Assembly: GCA_030604165.1 (NCBI GenBank)
Contig: JAUVWK010000179.1
Location: 1-6,073, forward strand
Direction: 5' to 3'
Length of the DNA stretch: 6,073 nt
Origin: Alphaproteobacteria bacterium
Lineage (GTDB): Bacteria; Pseudomonadota; Alphaproteobacteria; UBA828
This document shows, piece after piece, positions 1 through 6,073 of the stretch. Each line of letters starts with the position of its first letter. The stretch's first letter is position 1. Below the pieces are notes generated by a model. The model worked only from the letters and a program-made list of their open reading frames with translations. It was not told where the DNA came from and did not search any database. The translations under genes and the position numbers were made by a program.

Positions 1-938
1 AGGAGTTGGACTACAACATCTTCTATTCCGAGCGCGGCCATTTCACGCTGGCCCACAGCGATGCGGCGATCCGCACATCGCGCTGGCGCGCCGAGGTCAA
101 CAAGCATTTGGGCGTCGAGTCCGAAGTCGTGGACCGCGAAGATCTGCGCCGGATGATACCGCAGCTCAACCTTTCGGAGGAGGTGCGCTATCCGATTCTC
201 GGCGCGCTGTACCATCCGCCGGGCGCTATCGCGCGCCACGATGCGGTGGCCTGGGGTTATGCCGGACGGGCGGCGGAACTGGGTGTCGAGATTCACCAGA
301 AGACCACCGTCACCGGCATCGAAACCCAGAACGGCCGCATCACCGGCGTGGTCACCGACCGCGGCCGTGTCGCCTGCGGCAAGGCGATGCAGGCGGTCGC
401 GGGCGAGAGCTCGGAGATGGCGCGGCTCGCCGACATCAAGCTGCCGATCCGCACGGTGCCGCTGCAGGCCTGCGTCTCGCAGCCGCTGAAGCCGTTTCTC
501 GACACCGTCATCGTGTCCGGCAGCCTGCACGTCTACATTTCGCAGAGTTCGCGCGGCGAGCTGGTGATGGGTGGCTCGGTCGATGGGTATCCGCGTTACC
601 AGACTTTCTCGACGCTGGATTTCATCGAAGGGCTGATGGGCCACGTGGTTGAGCTGATGCCGTTTGTCGCCGAGGTTCCGGTGATGCGTCAGTGGGCCGG
701 CATGACTGACATGACGCCGGACTTCGCGCCGGTCATGGGCGAGACGCCGGTCGAGAATTACTATATCGACGCCGGCTGGGGCACGTGGGGCTTCAAGGCC
801 ACGCCGGTCTGCGGCAAACGCATGGCCGAGACCCTGGCCACCGGGCGGGTGCCCGATCTCTTGCTGCCGTTCCGTTTGTCGCGCTTCGCCGAGTTTCGCC
901 TGGTCGGCGAAAAAGGCGCCGCCTCGGTCGGTCATTGA
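1..938 (+). CDS. soxB: Sarcosine oxidase-like beta subunit, 5'-partial
   Basis: Flavoprotein subunit that oxidises the N-methyl amine in heterotetrameric sarcosine oxidases (DAO-type FAD-dependent oxidoreductase, cytoplasmic). The reading frame is open from base 3 (E-L-D-Y-N...) to TGA at 936-938, so the start and the N-terminal GxGxxG FAD motif lie outside the window. About 311 residues are visible; family members have about 405, so roughly 95 are missing. Family landmarks, counting from the Leu codon at base 6: ARHDAVAWGY, whose His78 falls near residue 173 of a full-length protein, where the known enzyme covalently binds FMN; HVYISQSSRGELVMGG at 175-190; RQWAGMTDMTPD at 228-239; and AGWGTWGFKATP at 256-267, whose Lys264 matches the active-site lysine of this family. 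The usual motif is GWGTGGFKATP, so the Trp marks a variant branch. TTG at base 6 is not a start, since the frame continues upstream. First visible gene of the soxBDAG operon. The family is certain; the substrate is inferred. Confidence 0.93.
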   Translation, partial: ELDYNIFYSERGHFTLAHSDAAIRTSRWRAEVNKHLGVESEVVDREDLRRMIPQLNLSEEVRYPILGALYHPPGAIARHDAVAWGYAGRAAELGVEIHQKTTVTGIETQNGRITGVVTDRGRVACGKAMQAVAGESSEMARLADIKLPIRTVPLQACVSQPLKPFLDTVIVSGSLHVYISQSSRGELVMGGSVDGYPRYQTFSTLDFIEGLMGHVVELMPFVAEVPVMRQWAGMTDMTPDFAPVMGETPVENYYIDAGWGTWGFKATPVCGKRMAETLATGRVPDLLLPFRLSRFAEFRLVGEKGAASVGH

Positions 939-948
939 GGCGCGCGCC

Positions 949-1311
949 ATGAAAATCATCAATTGTCCGCTGAACGGCCCGCGCAACGCCCAGGAATTCG
1001 TCCATGGCGGCGAGGTGGTGGCGCACCCCGATCCGCACCGTTGCAGCGACGCCGAATGGGCCGACTTCGTCTTCATGGAGGAGAACCGCGCCGGCGTGGT
1101 GCGCGAGTGGTGGTGCCACGTGGCGACGGCCTATTGGTTCATCGCCGAGCGCGACACGGTCAAGGACGAGTTTTTGCGCACCTACGATCCAAGCGAGCTG
1201 TTTCGGGACCGGGTCGAATTCACCCGGCCCGATCCGCCGCCGGACCCCGATCCGCCGCTGGACCCCGATCCGCCGCTGGACCCCGATCCGCCGCTGGACA
1301 AGGAGGCCTAA
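949..1311 (+). CDS. soxD: Sarcosine oxidase-like delta subunit with proline-rich repeat tail
   Basis: Small structural subunit of the complex, 120 residues. Family signs are MKIINCP at the start, EFVHGGEV at 16-23, SDAEWADFVFMEEN at 33-46, and REWWCH...FIAERDT at 52-70. In the characterised enzyme, delta binds zinc through Cys6, Cys9, His59 and Cys63. Here Cys6 and His57 remain, but the second and fourth positions read Asn9 (CPLNG instead of CPxCG) and Ala61 (HVATA instead of HxxxC), so a canonical zinc site is not expected. Residues 95-118 are a DPPLDP hexapeptide repeat, followed by EA and the stop; usual delta subunits end near residue 90-100. The ATG lies 10 bp after the soxB stop, with GAGG at 937-940 overlapping that stop as a Shine-Dalgarno site. 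The family call rests on motifs and operon position; the loss of zinc binding is inferred. Confidence 0.88.
   Translation: MKIINCPLNGPRNAQEFVHGGEVVAHPDPHRCSDAEWADFVFMEENRAGVVREWWCHVATAYWFIAERDTVKDEFLRTYDPSELFRDRVEFTRPDPPPDPDPPLDPDPPLDPDPPLDKEA
1231..1299 (+). repeat. 18-bp tandem repeat, about 3.8 copies, in the soxD 3' end
   Basis: The unit is GATCCGCCGCTGGACCCC. Copies lie at 1231-1248 (one mismatch, CCG for CTG), 1249-1266, 1267-1284 and 1285-1299 (partial, 15 of 18 bases). In the soxD frame each unit encodes Asp-Pro-Pro-Leu-Asp-Pro (Pro-Pro-Pro in the first copy). The unit is a multiple of three, so gain or loss of copies would keep soxD in frame. The array ends just before the soxA Shine-Dalgarno site. 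Near-identity at the DNA level points to recent slippage or unequal exchange. Confidence 0.95.
1300..1306 (+). promoter_or_regulatory. Shine-Dalgarno site for soxA
   Basis: AAGGAGG is a near-perfect match to the anti-16S sequence and sits inside the last codons of soxD. It is 10 bases before the ATG at 1317 and 22 bases before the next in-frame ATG at 1329. This favours the first ATG as the soxA start and suggests coupling of soxA translation to soxD. Confidence 0.8.
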
Positions 1312-1316
1312 GGGCG

Positions 1317-4226
1317 ATGCCGAACCGCATGCCCGAACCGGCGGGGCTGTTGCTCGATCGCTCGGAGACCGTCGAGTTCAGCTTCGAGGGCCGCACCTAC
1401 GCAGGCTACAAGGGCGATACGGTGGCGAGCGCGTTGCTCGCCAATGGCGTCGGCGTGCTGTCGCGCTCGTTCAAATACCACCGCCCGCGCGGGCCGCTGA
1501 CCATGTGCGGCCAGGATTCCAACACCCTGGTCCAGATCGGCCACGTGCCCAATCGTCTGGCGGACCAGACGACGGTCGCACCCGGCATGACGGTTCGCGC
1601 GCAGAATTATTGGGGCTCGCTCGAGAACGATCGCCTCGCTCTGCTCGGCCTGTTGCACCGCTTCATGCCGGTCGGTTTCTATTACAAGGCCTTTCACAAA
1701 CCCCGCGCCTTGTGGCCGCTTTGGGAGAAGGTTATCCGCCGCTTGACGGGCCTGGGCACGATCGCGCCCGACGCGCCGCACGGCTATTTCGACAAGGCCT
1801 ATCTGTTTCCGGACGTGCTCGTGGTCGGCGGCGGGCCGGCGGGTTTGGCCGCGGCCATCCAGGCGGCCGACGCGGGCGGCGAAGTATTGCTGGTGGACGA
1901 GAACCGCGCCCTCGGCGGCGCGCTCAACTATGCCCGCTTCGACGCCGACGGCGCCCTCGCCGACCAACGCAAGGCGATGCTGCTGCGTGAGCTTCAGGCG
2001 CGCCCCAACATCCAGGTGATGAGCGACACCCTGTGCAACGGCTGGTACGCGGACAACTGGTTGGCGCTGGTGCGCGGCAACCGGCTTTACAAGGTGCGCG
2101 CCCGGGCGCTGGTGCTCGCCACCGGCTCCTACGAGCAGCCGCTGATCTTTCACAACAACGATTTGCCGGGCGTCATGCTGGGCTCGGCGGTGCAGCGGCT
2201 GATCAAGCTTTATGGCGTGCGGCCCGGCAGCCGCGCGGTCGTCGCGACCGCGAATTCCGACGGCTACGGCGTGGCGCTGGATCTGGCGCAGGCCGGCGTG
2301 GAGGTGGCCTGCATCGTCGATTTGCGCGCCGACCCGCCGGCCGATGAATTGACCGCGGCGGCGGCGCGCCGGCACCTGCCGGTGCTGGTCGGTGCGACCG
2401 TATGGGAGGCCGAGCCCGAGGGCCGCAACATGGGCGTGCGCGCCGCGCGGATCGCGCGCATCACCGGCGAAGGCACCTGCGCCGCTAGCGCCGATAGCTT
2501 CGCCTGCGACCTGATCGCCATGTCCGTTGGCTACACGCCGGCCGCGCCGCTGGTTTATCAAGCGCGCGGGCGCGTGCGTTACGACGAAGAGAGCGCCATG
2601 TTCGCGCTGGCCGAGTTGCCGGCGCATATCTTCGCCGCGGGCTCGCTGAGCGGCGCTTTCAACCTGGACGCGGCGCTCGAAGAGGGCTACCGCGCCGGCT
2701 GGCAGGCCGCGGGCGACGCCGGCTTCGGGTTCGGCCCCGAGCCGGCCTGCGTCAACCCCAAGGACGCGGTCGGCCGCACCCACCCGTGGCCCATATTCCG
2801 CCACCCCAAGGGCAAGGACTTCGTCGATTTCGACGAAGACCTGCAAGTGCACGACCTCGAGAACGCGCTGACCGAGGGCTATGAGCATATCGAGCTGTTG
2901 AAGCGCTTCACGACCAACGGCATGGGGCCGTCGCAGGGCCGCCATGCCTCGGTGCCGGCGGTGCGGCTCGTCTCCAAGGCCACCGGGGCGGCGATGGACG
3001 AGACCGGCAACACCACCTCGCGCCCGCCGGTCGGCCAGGTCAAGATCGGCCATCTGGCGGGTCGCGCGTTCGAGCCGGTGCGCTACACCGCGATGCATTT
3101 TCGGCACCTCGAGCTTGGCGCCAAAATGATGCCGGCCGGGCTTTGGCTGCGCCCCGAATATTACGGCGCGGCGCCGACCCGGAGCGAAGCGATCCGCGCC
3201 GAGGTGAAGAGCGTGCGCGAGAATGTCGGCCTCATCGACGTCTCGACGCTGGGCGGGCTCGAGGTGCGCGGTCCCGACGCGGCCGAATTCATGAACCGCA
3301 TGTACACCTTCGCCTACCTCAAGCAGCCGGTGGCGCGCGCGCGCTACGTCATGATGGTCGATATTGGCGGTGTCATCGTGGACGACGGCATCGCCTGTCG
3401 GTGGCACGACGACCATTTCTACGTGACCGCGACGACCTCGGGCGCGGACGCCGTGTACCGCACCATGCTTTGGTACAACGCGCAGTGGCGGCTCAACGTC
3501 GATGTCACCAACGTGACCGCGGCCTATGCGGCGGTGAACATCGCGGGCCCGCAATCGCGGGCGGTGCTGGAGCCCCTCTGCGAAGGCGTCGATCTCTCCA
3601 AGGAGGCGTTCCCCTACATGGGCGTGCGCGAGGGCCATGTCGCGGGCATTCCGGCGCTGTTCCTGCGCGTCGGCTTTGTCGGCGAGCTTGGCTACGAGGT
3701 CCACGTGCCGGCCTCTTACGGCGAAGCGCTGTGGGATGCGCTGATGGCGGCCGGCCAGTCGCACGGCATGCGGCCGTTCGGTGTCGAGGCCCAGCGGCTG
3801 CTGCGGCTCGAGAAGGGCCACATCATCGTGAGCCAGGATACCGACGGTCTGACGACGCCGCACGAGGCCGACATGGCCTGGGCGATCGCCGGCAAGAAAC
3901 CGTTCTATGTCGGCATGCGATCGGTCAGCCTGCAGGCCGAGGGCCGGTTGACGCGTAAGCTCGTGGGCTTCGAGATCACGGATCGCGCGGCGCCCCAGCC
4001 CAAGGAGTGCCATCTCGTGATCCGCGGCGACGAGATCACCGGCCGGGTCACCTCGGTGGCGTTCTCGGAGGCGCTCGAAAAGGTCATCGGCCTCGCCTAT
4101 GTGGCGTCCGACCAGGCGGACGAAGGCAGCACCATCGAGATCAAGGTGGATGGCGGCGAGCGGGTGCCGGCCGCCGTGGTCAAGCTGCCGTTCTACGATC
4201 CCGACGGCGCGCGGCAGGAGATGTAG
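1317..4226 (+). CDS. soxA: Sarcosine oxidase-like alpha subunit (NAD-binding oxidoreductase fused to GcvT-like folate domain)
   Basis: Large subunit, 969 residues, the normal length for the family (about 965-1000). Residues 16-100 resemble the SoxA 2Fe-2S-like fold (GDTVASALLANG, SFKYHRPRGP) but contain only one Cys (Cys64), so no iron-sulphur cluster is expected there. Residues 166-460 are a Rossmann dinucleotide domain: GGGPAG at 171-176, acidic DE at 194-195 after the second strand, ATGS at 268-271, and a second Rossmann-like stretch at 306-336. A linker with NGMGPSQGRH (534-543) and TTSRPP (566-571) precedes the GcvT/aminomethyltransferase domain at about 590-965. That domain has VRENVGLIDVSTLG (633-646), DIGGVIVDDG (682-691), NIAGPQSR (741-748), GELGYEVHVP (789-798) and SQDTDGLTTPHEADMAW (839-855). 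In known complexes this domain passes the oxidised methyl group to tetrahydrofolate, giving 5,10-methylene-THF. ATG 1317 is chosen because of the Shine-Dalgarno site at 1300-1306. It starts 5 bp after soxD and ends 2 bp before soxG. Confidence 0.95.
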   Translation: MPNRMPEPAGLLLDRSETVEFSFEGRTYAGYKGDTVASALLANGVGVLSRSFKYHRPRGPLTMCGQDSNTLVQIGHVPNRLADQTTVAPGMTVRAQNYWGSLENDRLALLGLLHRFMPVGFYYKAFHKPRALWPLWEKVIRRLTGLGTIAPDAPHGYFDKAYLFPDVLVVGGGPAGLAAAIQAADAGGEVLLVDENRALGGALNYARFDADGALADQRKAMLLRELQARPNIQVMSDTLCNGWYADNWLALVRGNRLYKVRARALVLATGSYEQPLIFHNNDLPGVMLGSAVQRLIKLYGVRPGSRAVVATANSDGYGVALDLAQAGVEVACIVDLRADPPADELTAAAARRHLPVLVGATVWEAEPEGRNMGVRAARIARITGEGTCAASADSFACDLIAMSVGYTPAAPLVYQARGRVRYDEESAMFALAELPAHIFAAGSLSGAFNLDAALEEGYRAGWQAAGDAGFGFGPEPACVNPKDAVGRTHPWPIFRHPKGKDFVDFDEDLQVHDLENALTEGYEHIELLKRFTTNGMGPSQGRHASVPAVRLVSKATGAAMDETGNTTSRPPVGQVKIGHLAGRAFEPVRYTAMHFRHLELGAKMMPAGLWLRPEYYGAAPTRSEAIRAEVKSVRENVGLIDVSTLGGLEVRGPDAAEFMNRMYTFAYLKQPVARARYVMMVDIGGVIVDDGIACRWHDDHFYVTATTSGADAVYRTMLWYNAQWRLNVDVTNVTAAYAAVNIAGPQSRAVLEPLCEGVDLSKEAFPYMGVREGHVAGIPALFLRVGFVGELGYEVHVPASYGEALWDALMAAGQSHGMRPFGVEAQRLLRLEKGHIIVSQDTDGLTTPHEADMAWAIAGKKPFYVGMRSVSLQAEGRLTRKLVGFEITDRAAPQPKECHLVIRGDEITGRVTSVAFSEALEKVIGLAYVASDQADEGSTIEIKVDGGERVPAAVVKLPFYDPDGARQEM

Positions 4227-4228
4227 CC

Positions 4229-4951
4229 ATGAGCTTGGCGCCGGGCGATCATTTGCGACGCAGTTTCCTGTACCGCGAGCTGGCGGCGCTGGACGCGTTG
4301 TTCGACGAGGTCAACGGCCACGCCGCGGCCATGACCTGTGGCGGCGATACGGCCCAAGAGATCGCGCGGGCGCGCAGCCTCGGCCTGTGCGACCTCTCGG
4401 CCTTGCGTCGGGTCGGTTACAAGGGTTGGAACACGGCCGCCTGGCTCGCCGCGCAAGGGGCGAGCATGGGCGCCGAGAGCAACCGCGCCTATGCCCAGGC
4501 CGATGGCACCCGCATCGCGCGGCTTGCGCCGGGCGAGGCGCTGCTGCTGGGCACGTTGCATGGCGGCGGCGCCCTGATCGACCAGCTCGGCGCGGCTTGG
4601 TCGATGGCGCACGCCGACGGCTGCTTCCAGGTGCCGCGCGAGGATGTGAGCTGCTGGCTGTCGGTCTCGGGCGAGCACGCAGCCGCCATGTTCGCCAAGC
4701 TCTGCGGCGTGGATTTGAGGCCGGCGAAGTTTCCGCTCCACGCCATCGCGCAGACCTCGGTGGCGCGGCTGAACGCCATCGTGATCCGCCGCGATGTGGG
4801 CGAGACGCTGGCTTATGATCTGCTCACCGATATCGCCTCGGCCGTCTATCTCTGGCGCGCCTTGCTCGACGCCATGGCCGAGTTCGACGGCGCGCCGGTC
4901 GGGCTCGCGGCAATCCGCGGCTTGGCCGGCCCGCAACCGAGCGAGGGCTGA
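4229..4951 (+). CDS. soxG: Sarcosine oxidase-like gamma subunit (GcvT-like)
   Basis: Last gene of the operon, 240 residues. The C-terminal half has the clearest SoxG pattern: SCWLSVSGEHAAAMFAKLCG (141-160), VDLRPAKFPLHAIAQT (161-176), then LNAIVIRRD (181-189) and a helical end around YLWRALLDAMAEF (207-219). The N-terminal half (about 10-110) reads like a GcvT fold (LGLCDLSALRRVGYKG at 51-66, ARLAPGEALLLG at 97-108). Typical gamma subunits are about 190-210 residues and more degenerate, so this is a longer form. In known complexes gamma is structural and packs against alpha; no catalytic residue can be assigned here. The start ATG is 2 bp after the soxA stop, with AGGAG at 4216-4220 eight bases upstream, inside soxA. 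The next gene is on the opposite strand, so the operon ends here. A stand-alone aminomethyltransferase-like role is possible but less likely given the gene order. Confidence 0.88.
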   Translation: MSLAPGDHLRRSFLYRELAALDALFDEVNGHAAAMTCGGDTAQEIARARSLGLCDLSALRRVGYKGWNTAAWLAAQGASMGAESNRAYAQADGTRIARLAPGEALLLGTLHGGGALIDQLGAAWSMAHADGCFQVPREDVSCWLSVSGEHAAAMFAKLCGVDLRPAKFPLHAIAQTSVARLNAIVIRRDVGETLAYDLLTDIASAVYLWRALLDAMAEFDGAPVGLAAIRGLAGPQPSEG

Positions 4952-4975
4952 TACCGAACCAGGCTCGGGCGTTCC

Positions 4976-5920
4976 TTATTCCCTCGCGCCCGGCGTTCCG
5001 GCGCCCGAGAAGCTGCTCTTCGCGCTCCGCGCTTCGCGATAGGCGATGTAGAGCGTGCTGGCGAAGATGACGCTGCCACCGACCCAGACCAGCGCTTCCG
5101 GCACTTGGCCAAAGAGGAAAAAGCCGAACGCGCTGGCCCAGAACAAGCGTGTGAAATCGACTGGCAGCACGGTGGTGACATCCGCCTCCTTGAAGGCTTG
5201 CGCCAGCGCTAAATGGCCCGCGGTGCCGATGGTTCCCATCAGGGCGAACCAACCGATATCGACGAGGCTTGGCCAGCGCCAGACGAACAGCGCGGCGATC
5301 AACGTCATTGGCGTGAGAAACACCGCCATATAGGCCGTGATGGTGACGCTCGATTCGGTGCGCGCGAGGATCTTGATGATCAGCATGGCGGTGGCCCAGG
5401 CGGCCGAGGACGCCACGGCGAGCAAGGCGCCGCTCTCGATCTCGACCAGGCCCGGCCGGAGCACGATCATGGTGCCGACGAAGCCCAGGACGAGTGCCGC
5501 GATGCGCCGCAAACGCACGCGCTCGCGCAGCAATAGGATCGCGCCGACGGTGGCGAACAGCGGCGCCGTGAAACTCAGCGCCGCGATCGTGGCAAGCGGC
5601 GTGATGGTCACCGCGGTGAAGAACATCAGCATGCCGGCGACCTGGGTCACACCGCGCGCCGCGTGCAGCCCGAGCCGCTCGGTCTTCAGCACGGCGAGGC
5701 CGCGGCGCGCGAAAAAGGGCAGCAGAACGATGAAGCCGAACAGGTTGCGGAAAAACGCGATCTCGAACGGGTGATGCTGGCTCCCCATGTGGCGGATGAT
5801 CGCGTACATCGTGGCAAAGGCGAGCGCGGCAAAAAACATCAACACCATGCCGCGCAGTGGCGCCGGCAGGTGTCGGTAATAAGCGCGCAAGATCGAAAGC
5901 GGCGTGGTCACGTCCGGCAA
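4976..5920 (-). CDS. DMT superfamily (EamA-domain) transporter
   Basis: Predicted inner-membrane carrier of the drug/metabolite transporter superfamily, up to 314 residues with about ten hydrophobic segments in two EamA repeats (roughly residues 23-155 and 163-295). Landmarks are FFRNLFGFIVLLPF (56-69), ALSFTAPLFATVGAILLLRERV (114-135, the typical end of the first repeat), RPG at 155-157, and in the second repeat LALAQAFKEADVTTVLPVDF (237-256). The C-terminus is a short basic and Ser/Gly tail. The start is uncertain: TTG at 5920 is the first in-frame option after an in-frame TAG, GTG at 5911 is three codons further, and the first ATG (residue 25) would cut into the first helix. No good Shine-Dalgarno site precedes either. 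The stop TAA faces the soxG stop across 24 bp, so the gene is not in the sox operon. Substrate unknown; amino acids, amines or other small metabolites are typical for the family. Confidence 0.9.
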   Translation of the reverse strand: MPDVTTPLSILRAYYRHLPAPLRGMVLMFFAALAFATMYAIIRHMGSQHHPFEIAFFRNLFGFIVLLPFFARRGLAVLKTERLGLHAARGVTQVAGMLMFFTAVTITPLATIAALSFTAPLFATVGAILLLRERVRLRRIAALVLGFVGTMIVLRPGLVEIESGALLAVASSAAWATAMLIIKILARTESSVTITAYMAVFLTPMTLIAALFVWRWPSLVDIGWFALMGTIGTAGHLALAQAFKEADVTTVLPVDFTRLFWASAFGFFLFGQVPEALVWVGGSVIFASTLYIAYREARSAKSSFSGAGTPGARE

Positions 5921-5971
5921 ACTCGACTAGTTGCGGCCGATAACTCCTCTATCGAGGGCAGGCCGGAGCAC

Positions 5972-5987
5972 GGGCACCGGCGTGCCC
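5972..5987. repeat. Perfect inverted repeat, 6-bp arms
   Basis: GGGCACCGGCGTGCCC has arms GGGCAC and GTGCCC around a 4-base centre. It could be a regulator operator or an mRNA hairpin in the transporter leader. No U-run follows on either strand, so it does not look like a terminator. Short GC-rich palindromes also occur by chance in such DNA. Confidence 0.5.
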
Positions 5988-6014
5988 AGGAACGATCGGC
6001 GCATATTTTTTCGA

Positions 6015-6029
6015 GCCCGCAGGGCGGGC
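6015..6029. repeat. Perfect inverted repeat next to an A/T run
   Basis: GCCCGCAGGGCGGGC has 6-bp arms and a 3-base loop. The T-run at 6003-6011 precedes it on the + strand and appears as A's after it on the - strand, so it has the wrong polarity for an intrinsic terminator in either direction. It ends 29 bases before the ATG at 6059, so it may be an operator or a hairpin in the 5' leader of the + strand gene. Confidence 0.5.
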
Positions 6030-6044
6030 CAAGCCTGTCATACC

Positions 6045-6050
6045 AAGGAA
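6045..6050 (+). promoter_or_regulatory. Shine-Dalgarno site for the gene starting at 6059
   Basis: AAGGAA lies 8 bases before ATG 6059. The match and the spacing are good, and this is the main reason to call a gene start at the end of the window. Confidence 0.65.
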
Positions 6051-6058
6051 CGGTGATA

Positions 6059-6073
6059 ATGACTCATAGGGAC
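6059..6073 (+). CDS. Start of an unidentified gene, 3'-partial
   Basis: Only ATG and four more codons (MTHRD) are inside the window. The call rests on the ATG with a well-placed AAGGAA Shine-Dalgarno site and on its position after an intergenic gap divergent to the transporter gene. No function can be inferred from five residues. Confidence 0.5.

Larger units (their letters stand above)
5921..6058. promoter_or_regulatory. Divergent intergenic region between the DMT gene and a new + strand gene
   Basis: This 138-bp stretch separates two genes pointing away from each other, so promoters for both should lie here. It holds an A/T run at 6003-6011 and two perfect inverted repeats, annotated separately. 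On the - strand TTGGCC (revcomp of 6030-6035) lies about 17 bases before an AAAATA/AATATG stretch, a weak sigma-70-like candidate for the transporter gene. No convincing promoter was seen for the + strand gene. AGAGGAG on the - strand (5944-5950) looks like a Shine-Dalgarno site but has no start codon at a normal distance. Confidence 0.45.

Noticed and set aside
1231..1299. Tandem repeat considered as a CRISPR array.
   Set aside because: The 18-bp units are contiguous without spacers and lie in frame inside soxD.
963..1316. Upstream extension of the soxA frame to ATG 963.
   Set aside because: The extension overlaps soxD completely and translates to low-complexity Arg/Ala/Gly sequence. Homology to SoxA begins only after 1317, which has a strong Shine-Dalgarno site.
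1308..4013. A 901-codon open frame antisense to soxA on the - strand.
   Set aside because: Its translation is rich in Arg, Ala, His and Gly, with no recognisable domain, and the opposite strand is a full-length, motif-complete SoxA. Long antisense open frames are expected where codon third positions are strongly GC-biased.
4007..4228. Upstream extension of the soxG frame to 4007 inside soxA.
   Set aside because: The extra residues are Arg/Gly-rich shadow sequence of the SoxA C-terminus. ATG 4229 has a well-placed AGGAG and starts the recognisable gamma subunit.
4937..4980. Possible terminator for the sox operon: CCGAGC (4937-4942) and GCTCGG (4963-4968) followed by GCGTTCCTTATT.
   Set aside because: The stem is only 6 bp with a 20-base loop, and there is no continuous T-run. 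It may be a weak terminator but is not convincing.
4983..5009. Hairpin at the transporter 3' end (CTCG-CGCC arms with a 2-base bulge).
   Set aside because: It lies inside the coding sequence, has no T-run on either strand, and such GC-rich pairing is common in this base composition.
6003..6029. Hairpin plus T-run that resembles an intrinsic terminator.
   Set aside because: The T-run precedes the hairpin on the + strand and becomes an A-run after it on the - strand, so the order is wrong for termination in both directions.

Overview
The window is GC-rich and carries tightly packed genes with short gaps, Shine-Dalgarno sites overlapping the preceding stop codons, and some non-ATG starts. Together with the gene content this suggests a proteobacterium, most likely an alphaproteobacterium. 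That is an inference from composition and gene order; no rRNA or other marker gene is present.

Positions 1-4951 on the + strand hold a four-gene operon in the classic order of heterotetrameric sarcosine oxidase: soxB (beta, 5' end cut off by the window), soxD (delta), soxA (alpha) and soxG (gamma). In the known family, beta carries FAD and a His-linked FMN at the alpha/beta interface and oxidises the N-methyl amine. Alpha carries NAD+ and a GcvT-like folate domain that captures the released one-carbon unit as 5,10-methylenetetrahydrofolate. Gamma and delta are small structural subunits. The intergenic gaps are 10, 5 and 2 bp, so the genes are almost certainly co-transcribed and translationally linked.

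The operon belongs to a variant branch. The delta subunit lacks two of the four canonical zinc ligands and carries a DPPLDP hexapeptide-repeat tail encoded by an 18-bp tandem repeat. Beta has GTWGFK instead of the usual GTGGFK. Gamma is longer and more GcvT-like than usual. The true substrate could be sarcosine, dimethylglycine, N-methylglutamate or another N-methylated amine; the sequence cannot decide.

Positions 4976-5920 on the - strand encode a ten-helix DMT/EamA-family transporter that converges on soxG with a 24-bp gap. Positions 5921-6058 form a divergent intergenic region with two short perfect inverted repeats and an A/T run. At 6059 a new + strand gene starts (MTHRD...) behind a good Shine-Dalgarno site, but only five codons are visible.

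No RNA genes, CRISPR arrays, insertion sequences or phage features were seen. The window is mostly ordinary metabolism. The points of interest are the variant sarcosine-oxidase-like complex and its repeat-bearing delta subunit, not a new system.
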